NCBI RefSeq assembly: GCF_001189365.1
Contig: NZ_LFJJ01000034.1
Span: 1-35,714 of the forward strand
From: Candidatus Burkholderia verschuerenii
Lineage (GTDB): Bacteria > Pseudomonadota > Gammaproteobacteria > Burkholderiales > Burkholderiaceae
Length of the DNA: 35,714 nucleotides
Direction: 5' to 3'
In this document: positions 1 to 8,072 of the stretch, in pieces
Numbering within the stretch: position 1 is the first letter of the stretch
Layout of the letters: every line of letters starts with the position of its first letter
Made by a program: the position numbers and the translations under genes
Notes under the pieces: model-generated
The model's input: only the letters and a program-made list of their open reading frames with translations
What the model was told of the DNA's origin: nothing
Databases searched by the model: none

Positions 1-65
1 GGCTTACCCGGAACAATGGACTCCAGTCGTCCCCATATCTCATCGGTCAGCAACATTCGACTCAT
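1..65 (-). CDS. IS5-family transposase, N-terminal fragment
   Basis: Reading down from the ATG at 65, the peptide is MSRMLLTDEIWGRLESIVPG, followed by K. This is the typical opening of the DUF4096-type (IS4/IS5) transposase OrfA, which begins with a short helix followed by DEIWxRLxxxxP. Only 21 codons lie in the window and the gene continues beyond base 1, so whether it is intact cannot be judged. It would catalyse transposition of the element that destroyed the adjacent LysR gene. Confidence 0.75.
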   Translation of the reverse strand, partial: MSRMLLTDEIWGRLESIVPGK

Positions 66-124
66 CTTGATCGCTTACGCAAAAGATGAGATGTAAACAC
101 ATTTCTTCAAATGTGAACAGAGCC
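1..124 (-). mobile_element. IS5-family insertion sequence, one end only
   Basis: The element runs off the left edge of the window. It holds the first codons of a transposase on the minus strand (1-65) and about 59 bp of terminal non-coding DNA. Read outward on the minus strand, the terminus begins GGCTCTGTTCAC, which I take as the terminal inverted repeat. The junction with host DNA is placed at about 124 because from 127 on the plus strand encodes a recognisable LysR sequence. A TAA or CTAA target duplication at 124-127 is possible but cannot be confirmed without the other end. Confidence 0.75.
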
Positions 125-126
125 TA

Positions 127-1000
127 AGCTTCGTCGCTGCCGGACGCAAGCTCGGCGTATCCGCATCGGCGGTGGGAAAGACGATCGCGAAACTGGAAGG
201 GTCACTCGGCGTGCGGCTGTTTCATCGAACGACGCGGCGGGTTACGCTCACCGACGAAGGGCGACTCTTTCACGAAAGCTGTGAGAGGATCCTCGGCGAG
301 TTGCGCGATGCGGAGGCGATACTGTCGGAGGCTGCTCAAACGCCCCGTGGCAGGCTGCGTGTGAGCCTGCCGATAATCGGCTACCGCTTCCTGCTGCCGG
401 TATTGCCAAGATTCAACGTGCTCTATCCCGATGTCGAACTGGACCTCGATTTCAACGACCGGCTCGTGGATGTAGTGGAGGGCGGCTTCGACGCGGTTAT
501 CCGCAGTGGCACGCTCCGACTCCAGCCTCATGTCGCGCCGGCTTGGCCCGTTCCGATTCATGCTGTGTGCGTCGCCTGATTACGTGGCGCGAGCCGGCTC
601 GCCGCAGTCGCTCGCTGAACTGGCCATGCACGACTGTGTGCGCTATCGTTTTCCGACGACTGGGAAGTTGCAGCCATGGTCGATTGCATCGGATGGCAGT
701 GAACCGCCGAACCTGCGCACTGTGATGACCTGCAACAACATGGAAGCACTCCGCGGCGCGGTCGTCGCGGGGTTCGGTATTGGCTTTATGCCGGACTTCC
801 TTGTCCTCGACTCACTCGCAAGTGGCGCGCTAGTCCCGATGCTGGACGGGCATAGCATCGTGCCTGGTCAGTTCTCGATCCTGTGGCCGTCGAGCTGGCA
901 ACTCTCGCCCAAGCTGCACGTGTTCGTTGACTTCCTGTGCGAAAACCTTTTTTCGGAATGCCGAGAACCATCAGTATGGATCCGAAGCAGTGAAAGCTGA
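127..1000 (+). pseudogene. LysR-family regulator, decapitated by IS and frameshifted
   Basis: From 127 the plus strand reads SFVAAGRKLGVSASAVGKTI, the recognition helix of a LysR winged helix-turn-helix, so roughly the first 15-25 codons and the promoter were replaced by the IS5-type element ending near 124. The frame continues through the linker helix and into the substrate-binding domain (FNDRLVDVVEGGFDAVIRSG). It is then lost near 515-521, where an apparent 2-base deletion moves the homologous sequence (SSLMSRRLGPFRFMLCASPDYVARAG) to the next frame, which ends at 1000. Both halves match the family in order, so this was one gene. With no start codon and a central frameshift it should not make a working regulator. 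Its former target is unknown; the transporter at 1401 on the same strand is one candidate. Confidence 0.85.
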
Positions 1001-1400
1001 CGTTGCCGCAACTGGACTACGAAGGTCGAGAGTGGCCAACAGTTGCCTAGCGGAAGTGCGCGGACGACAGTAGACGGATTCCGGCGCACTCTAGCCGTTC
1101 GCCGCAGCTTTTGAACGGTCACTCTACTATCTCGACATCCAGCCAATTCCTTCTCCTGTGAACGCGAGCCGCCGCCAGATCACGTCGCGTTGCCACATCG
1201 ATTGCGCACACAGACGCAGAACGGCGGCGTCATGCACGTCCGATGCCGGAACATCGGATCCATTCGAATACTCCCAAGCCCGCATAACAGGTATTCGAGC
1301 GCCCGCCAATCGCCTCCACTACCCTCAAACCTCGTCGGCGAAAAACCACCGACGCCTACCCAAAAAAAGCACAACAAAAACAAGCTAGCAGAAGACAAGG
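1001..1400. other. 400-bp gap upstream of the symporter
   Basis: I see no convincing gene here; the short open frames lack family resemblance and good ribosome binding sites. The GC content drops toward the 3' end, with A-rich sequence around 1370-1395, as expected for a promoter and leader region. The only clear structure is an inverted repeat at 1264-1298, listed separately. Confidence 0.6.
1264..1298. promoter_or_regulatory. 8-bp inverted repeat upstream of symporter gene
   Basis: The sequence is TCGAATAC, 19 bp, then GTATTCGA, with perfectly complementary arms about 100 bp upstream of the symporter start at 1401. The arms could be two half-sites for a dimeric or tetrameric regulator. ATAC and GTAT are the kind of half-sites LysR proteins use, but their normal spacing is 7 bp, so the assignment to a family is open. 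Confidence 0.4.
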
Positions 1401-2732
1401 ATGGTCGATAACTCGGATATCCGGCGCATCGCATGGTCGAGCGCGATCGGCGCGACGCTGGAATGGTATGACTTCTTCATTTTCGGATCGGCCGCCGCGC
1501 TGATCTTCAACAAGCTGTTCTTTCCCGCGTTCGATCCGGTGGCCGGAACGATCGCATCACTCGCCACCTTCGCGATCGGCTTTATCGCGCGGCCGCTCGG
1601 CGGCATCGTGTTCGGACAATTTGGCGACCGCATCGGCCGCAAAGCGATGCTCGTGATGAGCCTCACGATGATGGGCGGCGTGACGTTTCTTATCGGCCTG
1701 TTGCCGACGTATTCGCAAGTCGGCGTCACCGCGCCGCTGCTGCTGACGTTTCTGCGCTTCCTGCAGGGCTTCGCGGTGGGCGGCGAATGGGGCGGCGCGA
1801 CGCTGATGGTCATCGAACATGCGCCCGCGAAAAAGCGTGGCGCATTCGGAAGCTGGCCACAATGCGGCATTCCGGCCGCGTTATTGCTCTCGATCGGCGT
1901 GATGGCGCTGACGACATCGGTGATGTCGGCCGATCAGTTCACCGCGTGGGGCTGGCGTATTCCGTTTCTCGTGAGCGGCGTGCTCGTCGTGTTCGGCATC
2001 TTCCTGCGACGCAGCGTATCGGAGTCGCCCAGTTTCAAGAAGCTGCAAAAGGCGAACGCCAAAGACCGTCTGCCGATCGCGACCGTGCTGAAGCACGAAA
2101 AGCGCAAGACGGTCGCGATCATCGCGGCGCAGGCGGCGGAAAATACGAGCTTCTATGCCATCGTGGTGTATTCGCTCGTCTATCTGACGCAGGATCTGCA
2201 TGTCCCTCGGCCGCTCGCGTTGCGTGCGCTGATGATCGGCGCGTTTCTGCAAACGATCACACAGCCCATCTTCGGCGCCCTCTCGGATCGCATCGGCCGC
2301 AAGCGCGTATACATGGGCGGCATGATTTTCATCGGCCTCTTCATCTTTCCGTTTTACGCGATGCTGCACACCGCGAGTTTCCCGATGATTGTCGCGGCCA
2401 TTTCCATCGCGCTGATCGGGCAGGGCAGCACGCAGGCCACGCAACCGAGCCTGATGGGCGAGCAATATGCGGCGTCGATTCGCTACAGCGGCGTCTCGGT
2501 CGCCTATCAGTTCGCGACCGTCATCTGGAGCGGCCCGACGCCGATCCTTGCCGCGCTGCTGGTGGGCTGGGCCGGCAGTTACTGGCCGCTCGCGGCGTAT
2601 ATCGTGCTGGCGTCGGTGATTTCGGTGATCGGCATCACGCAGTTGCGCGAAGCGGCGGGACAGGAACTCGGGCTCAAGGAGCCGACGCCGACCGACGACG
2701 ATGCCGCCCGTCAGACCGCGGCGGTCGCCTGA
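1401..2732 (+). CDS. MFS metabolite:H+ symporter (MHS family)
   Basis: A 443-residue inner-membrane transporter of the major facilitator superfamily with about 12 predicted membrane helices. The N-terminus (SAIGATLEWYDFFIFGSAAA, residues 14-33) and the loop GDRIGRK at 75-81 are typical of the metabolite:H+ symporter group that includes ShiA, KgtP and ProP. A second DRIGRK loop near residue 295 marks the start of the C-terminal half. FLQGFAVGGEWGGA at about 120-133 is also a group signature. The ATG at 1401 follows a purine-rich stretch (GAAGACAAGG). The hydrolase gene begins 48 bp downstream on the same strand, so the two are probably co-transcribed and the substrate may be an ester, lactone or other hydrolysable organic acid. 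The substrate cannot be read from the sequence. Confidence 0.88.
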   Translation: MVDNSDIRRIAWSSAIGATLEWYDFFIFGSAAALIFNKLFFPAFDPVAGTIASLATFAIGFIARPLGGIVFGQFGDRIGRKAMLVMSLTMMGGVTFLIGLLPTYSQVGVTAPLLLTFLRFLQGFAVGGEWGGATLMVIEHAPAKKRGAFGSWPQCGIPAALLLSIGVMALTTSVMSADQFTAWGWRIPFLVSGVLVVFGIFLRRSVSESPSFKKLQKANAKDRLPIATVLKHEKRKTVAIIAAQAAENTSFYAIVVYSLVYLTQDLHVPRPLALRALMIGAFLQTITQPIFGALSDRIGRKRVYMGGMIFIGLFIFPFYAMLHTASFPMIVAAISIALIGQGSTQATQPSLMGEQYAASIRYSGVSVAYQFATVIWSGPTPILAALLVGWAGSYWPLAAYIVLASVISVIGITQLREAAGQELGLKEPTPTDDDAARQTAAVA

Positions 2733-2780
2733 TTCATCCGATCGAGTGCGCATCGGATATTGATAAGGAAACCAAATCAA

Positions 2781-3671
2781 ATGATTCGTTTCAAGATCGG
2801 CAAGGTGACGGCGACGCTCGTCGAAGAGATGGTCGACCATTCATTCGAGTTCCTGCGATTCTTTCCGCTGGCAACTGAAGAAGCGCTGGCGGAGAACCTG
2901 TCCTGGATGGCGCCCGGACATTACGATGTCGCGAGCAAACGGCTTCTGCTCAGCATGCATTCGTGGCTGCTGGATACGGGCAAGCACAAGATCCTGATCG
3001 ACGGCTGCGTGGGCAACGACAAGAATCGGCCGGGCCGTCCGGACTGGTGCGGACTGAACACACCGTTTCTGGACCGGCTCGCGGCGGCGGGCGCAACGCC
3101 GGACGACATCGATTTCGTGCTGTGCACGCATCTGCACGCGGACCACATCGGCTGGAATACGCGGCTCGTCGGCGATTGCTGGGTGCCCACTTTCTCGCGC
3201 GCAAAGTACGTATTCTCGCGGCGTGAACATGAATTCTGGGAGGCGAAGTGCGCGGTCGATGCCGACAAGGGCGGACCGCACCTGATCGCGTATCGGGATA
3301 GCGTTTTGCCGGTGATCGAAGCGGGTCAGGCGATGATTGTCGACGACTATGCCGAGCTCGCGGATTGCCTCACGCTCGAACCGGCGCCCGGCCACACGCC
3401 CGGTCATATCGCGATCTGGCTGCGCTCGGGCGACGCGCGCGCGGTCTTGACGGGCGACATCCTCCATCATCCGATTCAGGTGCAATTCCCGCAGTGGAGT
3501 TGCTTCGGCTGTATCGATCCGGTGCAGTCCGCCGAAACGCGCAAGGCCGTGTTGCGCGCCACGTGCGAGCATCGCGCGTTGCTGTTGCCGGGCCACTTCA
3601 TGCCGCCGCACGCGGGATACATCGACGAGGCGCTCGATGGTTTTGCGCTGCGATTCGCGACTAGCGAATAG
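2781..3671 (+). CDS. Metallo-beta-lactamase-fold hydrolase
   Basis: A 296-residue cytoplasmic enzyme. The metal-binding motif THLHADH (HxHxDH, residues 115-121) provides ligands for two metal ions. It is followed by the histidine of PGHTPGH (about 203-209), the bridging aspartate of TGD (about 224) and a final histidine in LLPGHF (about 270). This ligand set matches the lactonase and methyl-parathion-hydrolase-like branch, which cleaves lactones or phosphoesters. I chose the ATG at 2781, which has an AAGGA site at 2765-2769, over an upstream TTG at 2760. It lies behind the symporter gene and probably forms an operon with it. The substrate is unknown; there is no signal peptide. Confidence 0.82.
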   Translation: MIRFKIGKVTATLVEEMVDHSFEFLRFFPLATEEALAENLSWMAPGHYDVASKRLLLSMHSWLLDTGKHKILIDGCVGNDKNRPGRPDWCGLNTPFLDRLAAAGATPDDIDFVLCTHLHADHIGWNTRLVGDCWVPTFSRAKYVFSRREHEFWEAKCAVDADKGGPHLIAYRDSVLPVIEAGQAMIVDDYAELADCLTLEPAPGHTPGHIAIWLRSGDARAVLTGDILHHPIQVQFPQWSCFGCIDPVQSAETRKAVLRATCEHRALLLPGHFMPPHAGYIDEALDGFALRFATSE

Positions 3672-3692
3672 CGACCGTCGCGCGCAAGCACG

Positions 3693-4409
3693 TCACGTTT
3701 CCGCGCACGGTCGTCGAGGAAGCTCGATCAACCAAACGGACGTTTCATCGATCGCAGTCACGCCAAGCGCGCGTTCTCCGATGATCGCCGCGCCGTCGCG
3801 TGGCGCAAGGTCCACATCGTTGACGCGGATTCGTCCTGTCGTCGTGACGAGGTACGCCATGGCTTCCTCTGCTATCGGGTGAACTTCCGTCTGGCCCGCG
3901 TGCAGCATCGCGCCCATGACGCGCGCATCCGCATCGATCTCCAGTGCGCCATGCTCGACATCAGTCACATCGCCACTTGCGAGCACGACGAATCGCTCCG
4001 TCATCGTGATTAGGCGCATCGCCCAACGAGGTTCGACATTGCGTGAGCGCGGCGTCAGCCAGATCTGAAACAACTGGGCCGCATGGTCCTCTTCGTTGCG
4101 TTCGGCGTGCAGCACGCCTTTGCCGGCGCTCATCACCTGAATGTCGCCGGCGGCGATGCGCGCCTGGTTGCCGACGCTGTCTTCATGCGCAATGACGCCC
4201 GAACGCACGATGGTGACGATCTCGACGTTCTCATGCGCATGCATGCCGAAACCCGAATGCGGCGCAAAGGTATCGTCGTTCCAGATATACAGAGGACCGA
4301 GCGGCGCGTGCTCCGGTGGCCCGATCGAGCCGAACCGGAAATGAAGCCTTGCCTGAAGCCACGCTCGGTCGATGCGGCCAAGTGTATTGAACGGCCGATG
4401 TCGAATCAC
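3693..4409 (-). CDS. Pirin family protein (YhaK-like bicupin)
   Basis: A 238-residue bicupin. The N-terminal cupin carries the pirin metal motif in FGMHAHENVEIVTIV followed by VMSAGKGVLHAERN, so the His, His, His and Glu ligands are present. LFQIWLTP and the shorter C-terminal cupin then follow. Related enzymes such as E. coli YhiW/YhaK-type pirins can act as quercetin 2,3-dioxygenases, but many pirins have other or unknown roles. I chose a GTG start at 4409 because GAGGG lies 5 bases upstream and it sits 22 bp after the SDR stop; the open frame extends further back into the SDR gene without a better start. It is the second gene of an SDR-pirin operon probably controlled by the divergent LysR at 5306. 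Confidence 0.8.
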   Translation of the reverse strand: MIRHRPFNTLGRIDRAWLQARLHFRFGSIGPPEHAPLGPLYIWNDDTFAPHSGFGMHAHENVEIVTIVRSGVIAHEDSVGNQARIAAGDIQVMSAGKGVLHAERNEEDHAAQLFQIWLTPRSRNVEPRWAMRLITMTERFVVLASGDVTDVEHGALEIDADARVMGAMLHAGQTEVHPIAEEAMAYLVTTTGRIRVNDVDLAPRDGAAIIGERALGVTAIDETSVWLIELPRRPCAET

Positions 4410-4431
4410 GATACCCTCGCGTGTGCCAAGT

Positions 4432-5193
4432 TCAGACTTGCGCCTGCCCGCCGTCGACGAACAACTCCGCGCCATTCACGAAGCTCGCATCGTCCGATGC
4501 CAGGAACAGCGCGGCCGCGGCGATCTCATTAGGGTCGCCCACACGACCCATCGGAATGCGCGAGGCGAGGTAATCGAGCAAGCCTTGCTGTTGCGTCGCA
4601 TCCGGTCCCGCGAGTTCGACGAGGCCGGGCGTCTTCGTCGCGCCGGGGCTGATCGTGTTGACGCGGATGCCGCGGTCCTTGAGGTCGAGAATCCAACTGC
4701 GAGCAAAGTTGCGGATGGCGGCCTTCGAGGCGGAATAGACGCTGAAGGCTGCCGTCCCTTCGATGGTCACCGTCGAGCCGGCCAGAATCACCGATGCGCC
4801 CCGCGACAGCAGCGGCAATGCCTTCTGCACCGTGAAGAGCGTCCCCTTCACATTGCGATCGAAGGTGTCGTGATAGTGCGCTTCGGTGATGTCGCCGAGC
4901 GGCACCATCGAACCGCCGCCTGCATTGGCGAACAGCACATCGAGCCGGCCCTTCTCGCCGCGGATCTGGTCATAGAGTGCGTCCAGTTGATCGAGCTTGG
5001 ACGAGTCGACGCGAACGCCGGTCACGGTGCCGATTTCCCCGATCGCGGCCACGGCTGCATCGAGCTCGGCCTGACGACGCCCGGTGATATAAACGTGCGC
5101 GCCTTCTGCCGCAAAGCGCTTGGCGGTGGCCAGGCCGATGCCGCCGGTTGCGCCGGTGACGAGTGCGATTTTGCCTTCGAGCTTGCGTGCCAT
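4432..5193 (-). CDS. Short-chain dehydrogenase/reductase (classical SDR)
   Basis: A 253-residue NAD(P)-dependent oxidoreductase. The Rossmann motif TGATGGIG is at residues 14-21 and NAG at about 89-91. The catalytic residues follow in order: Ser in AGSTVTIEG (about 139) and YSASK with the Tyr and Lys at about 152-156. The end, [13 protein letters not shown], is the normal SDR C-terminus. The residue after the second beta strand (GRRQ) suggests a preference for NADP. AAGGAGAAACATC precedes the ATG, a strong ribosome binding site. It is the first gene of a minus-strand pair with pirin and is divergent from a LysR gene 112 bp away, the classical arrangement for LysR control of an oxidative or electrophile stress operon. 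The substrate is unknown. Confidence 0.88.
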   Translation of the reverse strand: MARKLEGKIALVTGATGGIGLATAKRFAAEGAHVYITGRRQAELDAAVAAIGEIGTVTGVRVDSSKLDQLDALYDQIRGEKGRLDVLFANAGGGSMVPLGDITEAHYHDTFDRNVKGTLFTVQKALPLLSRGASVILAGSTVTIEGTAAFSVYSASKAAIRNFARSWILDLKDRGIRVNTISPGATKTPGLVELAGPDATQQQGLLDYLASRIPMGRVGDPNEIAAAALFLASDDASFVNGAELFVDGGQAQV

Positions 5194-5280
5194 GATGTTT
5201 CTCCTTGAGTCCGTTTCGTTGAGTGGTGAAGCGATGTGAGGAGAATATCGACGCGGGCATCTTTTCGAAATAGAATCGCC

Positions 5281-5297
5281 TGCAAACCATCATTGCA
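5281..5297. promoter_or_regulatory. 17-bp dyad between divergent LysR and SDR genes
   Basis: TGCAA, 7 bp, TTGCA: a perfect 5-bp inverted repeat in the 112-bp divergent intergenic region, ending 8 bp before the LysR start codon. Its size and 7-bp centre suit a LysR dimer, and the position so close to its own start codon would favour autorepression. This is an inference from position and symmetry only. Confidence 0.45.
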
Positions 5298-5305
5298 AAA
5301 ATGAA

Positions 5306-6223
5306 ATGAACCAGTTTCCGGACTTCGAGGGATTGGCGATGTTCGCCAAGGTGGCCGAAGAGGGATCGTTCGCGGCCGCAGCGAGGGCGATGGGCGTCTC
5401 GGTGGCAACGGTTTCGCGGGGCGTGGCGCGTCTGGAAGAACGGTTGGGCGCGCGGTTTTTCAATCGGACGTCGCGCCAACTGGCGCTGACCGAGTTCGGC
5501 GGAACGATCGCCGAGAAAGCGGGCGACATCTATCGTCAGGCAGAAGAAGCGGAAAGTGCCGCGCGCGAGATGTCGGTGCAGCCGCGCGGTCTGGTTCGGC
5601 TGGCCGTGCCGATGTCTTTCGGGCTGCGCTGGGTCGCGCCGCTGATGCCTGGCTTCTTCGGAGCCTACCCCGAGGTAGCGGTCGACCTGCATTTGTCCGA
5701 TGCAACCGTGGACATCATCGCGCAAGGGTTCGATGCTGCGTTGAGAATCGCCGCGTTGCCCGATTCCTCGCTCGTCGCCAAGCGTCTTTGTCCTGTGTCC
5801 CAGCTTGTCGTCGCGTCGCCGGAATATCTGAAGCGCGATGGCCGGCCGATGCATCCGCGTGAGTTGGTCGGCCGGCCATGTCTCTCGTATGCCTATCGCG
5901 CGCGCAACGAAGTCTGGCGATTCGTCAACGATGCCGGGGACGAGGAGCCCGTCACGCCTGTAGGTCCGCTACGCGTGACCAACTCCGACGCCTTGCTGCC
6001 GATGCTGCTCGAGGGACTGGCGATCGCGGAGCTGCCCGAGTTCATTGCAGGCGAGTACTTCGCCGACGGTCGCCTCGAGGCCATTCTGACGGACTGGCAT
6101 CTCACGCGGGGCGGACTGTACTTCGTGACGCCATCGGCCCGGGCGCGACCGGCCAAGGTGACGGCGCTGGCTGACTATCTTGCCGCGCACCTTTCGAAGC
6201 CTGCCTGGTTCCTGAACGCGTAA
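5306..6223 (+). CDS. LysR-family transcriptional regulator
   Basis: A 305-residue LysR regulator, intact. The winged helix-turn-helix occupies residues 7-66 (GSFAAAARAMGVSVATVSRG, then LEERLGARFFNRTSR). The two-lobed effector-binding domain follows, with the hinge motif around GLVRLAVPMSFG. The ATG at 5306 was chosen because it aligns the helix-turn-helix with the family; an earlier ATG at 5301 is out of frame and hits a stop at once. It is divergent from the SDR-pirin operon and is its likely regulator. Of the LysR genes in this window it is one of two intact copies. Confidence 0.92.
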   Translation: MNQFPDFEGLAMFAKVAEEGSFAAAARAMGVSVATVSRGVARLEERLGARFFNRTSRQLALTEFGGTIAEKAGDIYRQAEEAESAAREMSVQPRGLVRLAVPMSFGLRWVAPLMPGFFGAYPEVAVDLHLSDATVDIIAQGFDAALRIAALPDSSLVAKRLCPVSQLVVASPEYLKRDGRPMHPRELVGRPCLSYAYRARNEVWRFVNDAGDEEPVTPVGPLRVTNSDALLPMLLEGLAIAELPEFIAGEYFADGRLEAILTDWHLTRGGLYFVTPSARARPAKVTALADYLAAHLSKPAWFLNA

Positions 6224-6235
6224 AGTTGCGCTTGC

Positions 6236-6251
6236 ACGTCAGCGCTGACGT
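6236..6251. promoter_or_regulatory. Perfect 16-bp palindrome upstream of hydrolase
   Basis: ACGTCAGCGCTGACGT is a perfect palindrome just 12 bp after the LysR stop and 185 bp before the hydrolase start. No T-run follows it, so a terminator is unlikely; an operator is the more natural reading. No local repressor is an obvious partner. Confidence 0.45.
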
Positions 6252-6254
6252 TGC

Positions 6255-6282
6255 ATCATCATTGCGCGACTGCAACGATGAT
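6255..6282 (+). repeat. Imperfect hairpin, 11-bp arms
   Basis: ATCATCATTGC at 6255-6265 and GCAACGATGAT at 6272-6282 pair with one mismatch around a 6-base loop. It lies 3 bp after the 16-bp palindrome. There is no U-run after it. It could act as a weak terminator for lysR, as an mRNA 3' stabiliser, or as part of a compound operator. Confidence 0.4.
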
Positions 6283-6435
6283 TTGCGCCTGAAGCTATTT
6301 CGCATTGCCGCGTGTCTTCGTAATCTTCTCGCACTGCCTCACGCCGCTGTTTCGTCATCGGACGAAGGCAAGGAAGACGGATGTCGGCATCACACGTGCC
6401 GACGATTGCTCACCACCACGTAAAAGGAAACGACC

Positions 6436-7268
6436 ATGCTGTACGTGACAACGCAAGACAACGTCGAAATCTTCTACAAGGACTGGGGCCCGAAAGACGC
6501 TCAGCCCATCGTCTTCCATCATGGCTGGCCGCTGTCCTCCGACGACTGGGACGCGCAAATGCTGTTCTTCGTTCAGAAGGGCTACCGTGTGATTGCGCAT
6601 GACCGGCGCGGCCACGGCCGCTCGTCGCAAGTCTCCGATGGCCACGACATGGACCACTATGCAGCGGACGCATTCGCCGTGGTCGAAGCGCTCGACTTGC
6701 GAAACGCCGTGCACATCGGCCATTCGACGGGAGGCGGTGAAGTCGCTCGCTACGTGGCGAAGCACGGTGAGCCGGCGGGCCGCGTGGCGAAAGCCGTGCT
6801 CGTGAGCGCCGTGCCTCCCCTGATGGTCAAGACGGATGCGAATCCGGAGGGCTTGCCGATCGAAGTATTCGACGGATTTCGCAAAGCGCTCGCGGACAAT
6901 CGCGCGCAATTCTTTCTGGATGTGCCGAGCGGCCCGTTCTACGGATTCAACCGATCAGGGGCCACCGTTCATCAAGGCGTCATCCAGAACTGGTGGCGTC
7001 AGGGCATGATGGGCAGTGCAAAGGCGCACTACGAAGGGATCAAGGCATTCTCCGAAACCGATCCGACGACCTTCGCGCCATTACGGTGCCGACGCTCGTG
7101 CTGCACGGCGAGGACGATCAGATCGTGCCGATCGGCGATTCGGCGCGGAAGTCGATCGAGTTGTTGAAGAACGGCACGATCAAGACTTACCCCGGCTTTT
7201 CTCACGGTATGTTGACGGTCAACGCGGATATCCTTAACGCCGATCTTCTCGCGTTCGTGCAAAGCTAA
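6436..7268 (+). pseudogene. Alpha/beta hydrolase (non-haem chloroperoxidase/arylesterase type), frameshifted
   Basis: The first frame encodes a near-complete alpha/beta hydrolase: oxyanion motif [12 protein letters not shown] (residues about 27-38), RRGHGRSSQ, and the nucleophile elbow GHSTGGG (Ser about 97). After FSETDPT, near 7064-7072, the homologous sequence continues in another frame ([20 protein letters not shown], then GFSHGM). The acid Asp and catalytic His are therefore out of frame, and the primary reading ends at 7167 in unrelated residues. The bases GATCCGACGACC fit loss of a 4-base unit from a GACG repeat. Family members are about 275 residues and hydrolyse esters or halogenate with peroxide and an organic acid. 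It stands alone between two regulators of other genes. A sequencing error is possible but the apparent loss is 4 bases, not a homopolymer slip. Confidence 0.8.
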
Positions 7269-7275
7269 AGTTTTG

Positions 7276-7299
7276 AAGCCCGCTTAGGCGGGTTTCTTC
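7276..7299 (+). terminator. Intrinsic terminator after hydrolase
   Basis: AAGCCCGC and GCGGGTTT form an 8-bp stem (one G-T pair) around the loop TTAG, and CTTCT follows. It starts 7 bases after the hydrolase stop codon at 7266-7268. Confidence 0.75.
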
Positions 7300-7332
7300 T
7301 GCGATCGGCCATGTACTACTGAAGCCCGTGCA

Positions 7333-7596
7333 ATGAATAACGAAGAGCAACACGCGCTGACACGGCTGGAGAAGTTTTGCATCGGCATACTGGCCGTCAT
7401 TGCGGGCATCACACTCGCCGCCGTGGTCGGCAATGCGGCATTGAACCTCCTTTTGTATCACCGGCTGACGGCGCCGGTGACGGAGGATACGAACCTCGCA
7501 GGAGGATTCGCGCTGCTCGCGCTTTTGCCGATTGGCTTGCTGCTGGCGGTCTGCACGACCGCGGGCTGTTTTTATCTCTTCCACAAGCTCAAGTAA
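7333..7596 (+). CDS. Small two-helix membrane protein, unknown function
   Basis: An 87-residue predicted inner-membrane protein. Two hydrophobic helices are visible, at residues about 15-40 (CIGILAVIAGITLAAVVGNA region) and about 56-80 (GGFALLALLPIGLLLAVCTT region), joined by a short polar loop; both ends are polar. I do not recognise a family. The start has only a weak ribosome binding site, and the gene lies between the hydrolase terminator and the convergent dehydroquinase gene. It is probably real because a double-helix membrane pattern is unlikely by chance in this base composition. Confidence 0.5.
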   Translation: MNNEEQHALTRLEKFCIGILAVIAGITLAAVVGNAALNLLLYHRLTAPVTEDTNLAGGFALLALLPIGLLLAVCTTAGCFYLFHKLK

Positions 7597-7621
7597 GGCC
7601 TGTTGATGTGAGGCCGCGAAT

Positions 7622-8068
7622 TCAAGCCTGAGCGCTCCACAAATCGTCGACCGCGCGGATCGCCAGCGCATAGCCGTTTGCACCCGCGCCGCAGATCACG
7701 GCCGTCGCGGCGACCGAAATCGTCGAGTGCCGGTATTCCTCGGAGCGTCGATGGATATTCGTGATATGCACTTCTACGACCGGACGGCGAATCAGCTTGA
7801 CCGCATCGAGCACGGGAATCCGTCCGAACGAGAATCTCGCCGGATTGATGATCAGCGCCGCGTCCTGCAGAAAGGCTTCCTGTATCGAATCGATCAGCAC
7901 GCTCTCGCTGTTGGTCTGACGAAACACGCAGTCGAACTCGAGCGTATCGGCGAGCGCCATGCAGTTCTTTTCGATGTCCGCGAGCGTCGTGCTGCCGTAG
8001 AGATGAGGCTCGCGCAAGCCGAGCATGTTCAGGTTGGAGCCATTGAGGATATAGAGTTTGCGGGTCAT
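7622..8068 (-). CDS. Type II 3-dehydroquinate dehydratase paralogue with altered active site
   Basis: A 148-residue protein of the type II dehydroquinase family (dodecameric flavodoxin-like fold), which reversibly dehydrates 3-dehydroquinate to 3-dehydroshikimate. The opening LYILNGSNLNMLGLREPHLY supplies Asn12, Arg19 and Tyr24 (the catalytic base), and Asn75 and His101 (EVHITNIH) are also present. The conserved substrate-binding His81, in the usual NPxxxTHTS segment, is replaced by Phe in NPARFSFGRIP. The gene starts 4 bp after the stop of an MHS-type symporter gene and both face a divergent IclR regulator, an arrangement seen for quinate or shikimate catabolism rather than for biosynthesis. 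It may therefore be a catabolic or neofunctionalised paralogue, so I give no symbol; aroQ would be the family name. Confidence 0.82.
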   Translation of the reverse strand: MTRKLYILNGSNLNMLGLREPHLYGSTTLADIEKNCMALADTLEFDCVFRQTNSESVLIDSIQEAFLQDAALIINPARFSFGRIPVLDAVKLIRRPVVEVHITNIHRRSEEYRHSTISVAATAVICGAGANGYALAIRAVDDLWSAQA

Positions 8069-8072
8069 GGTG

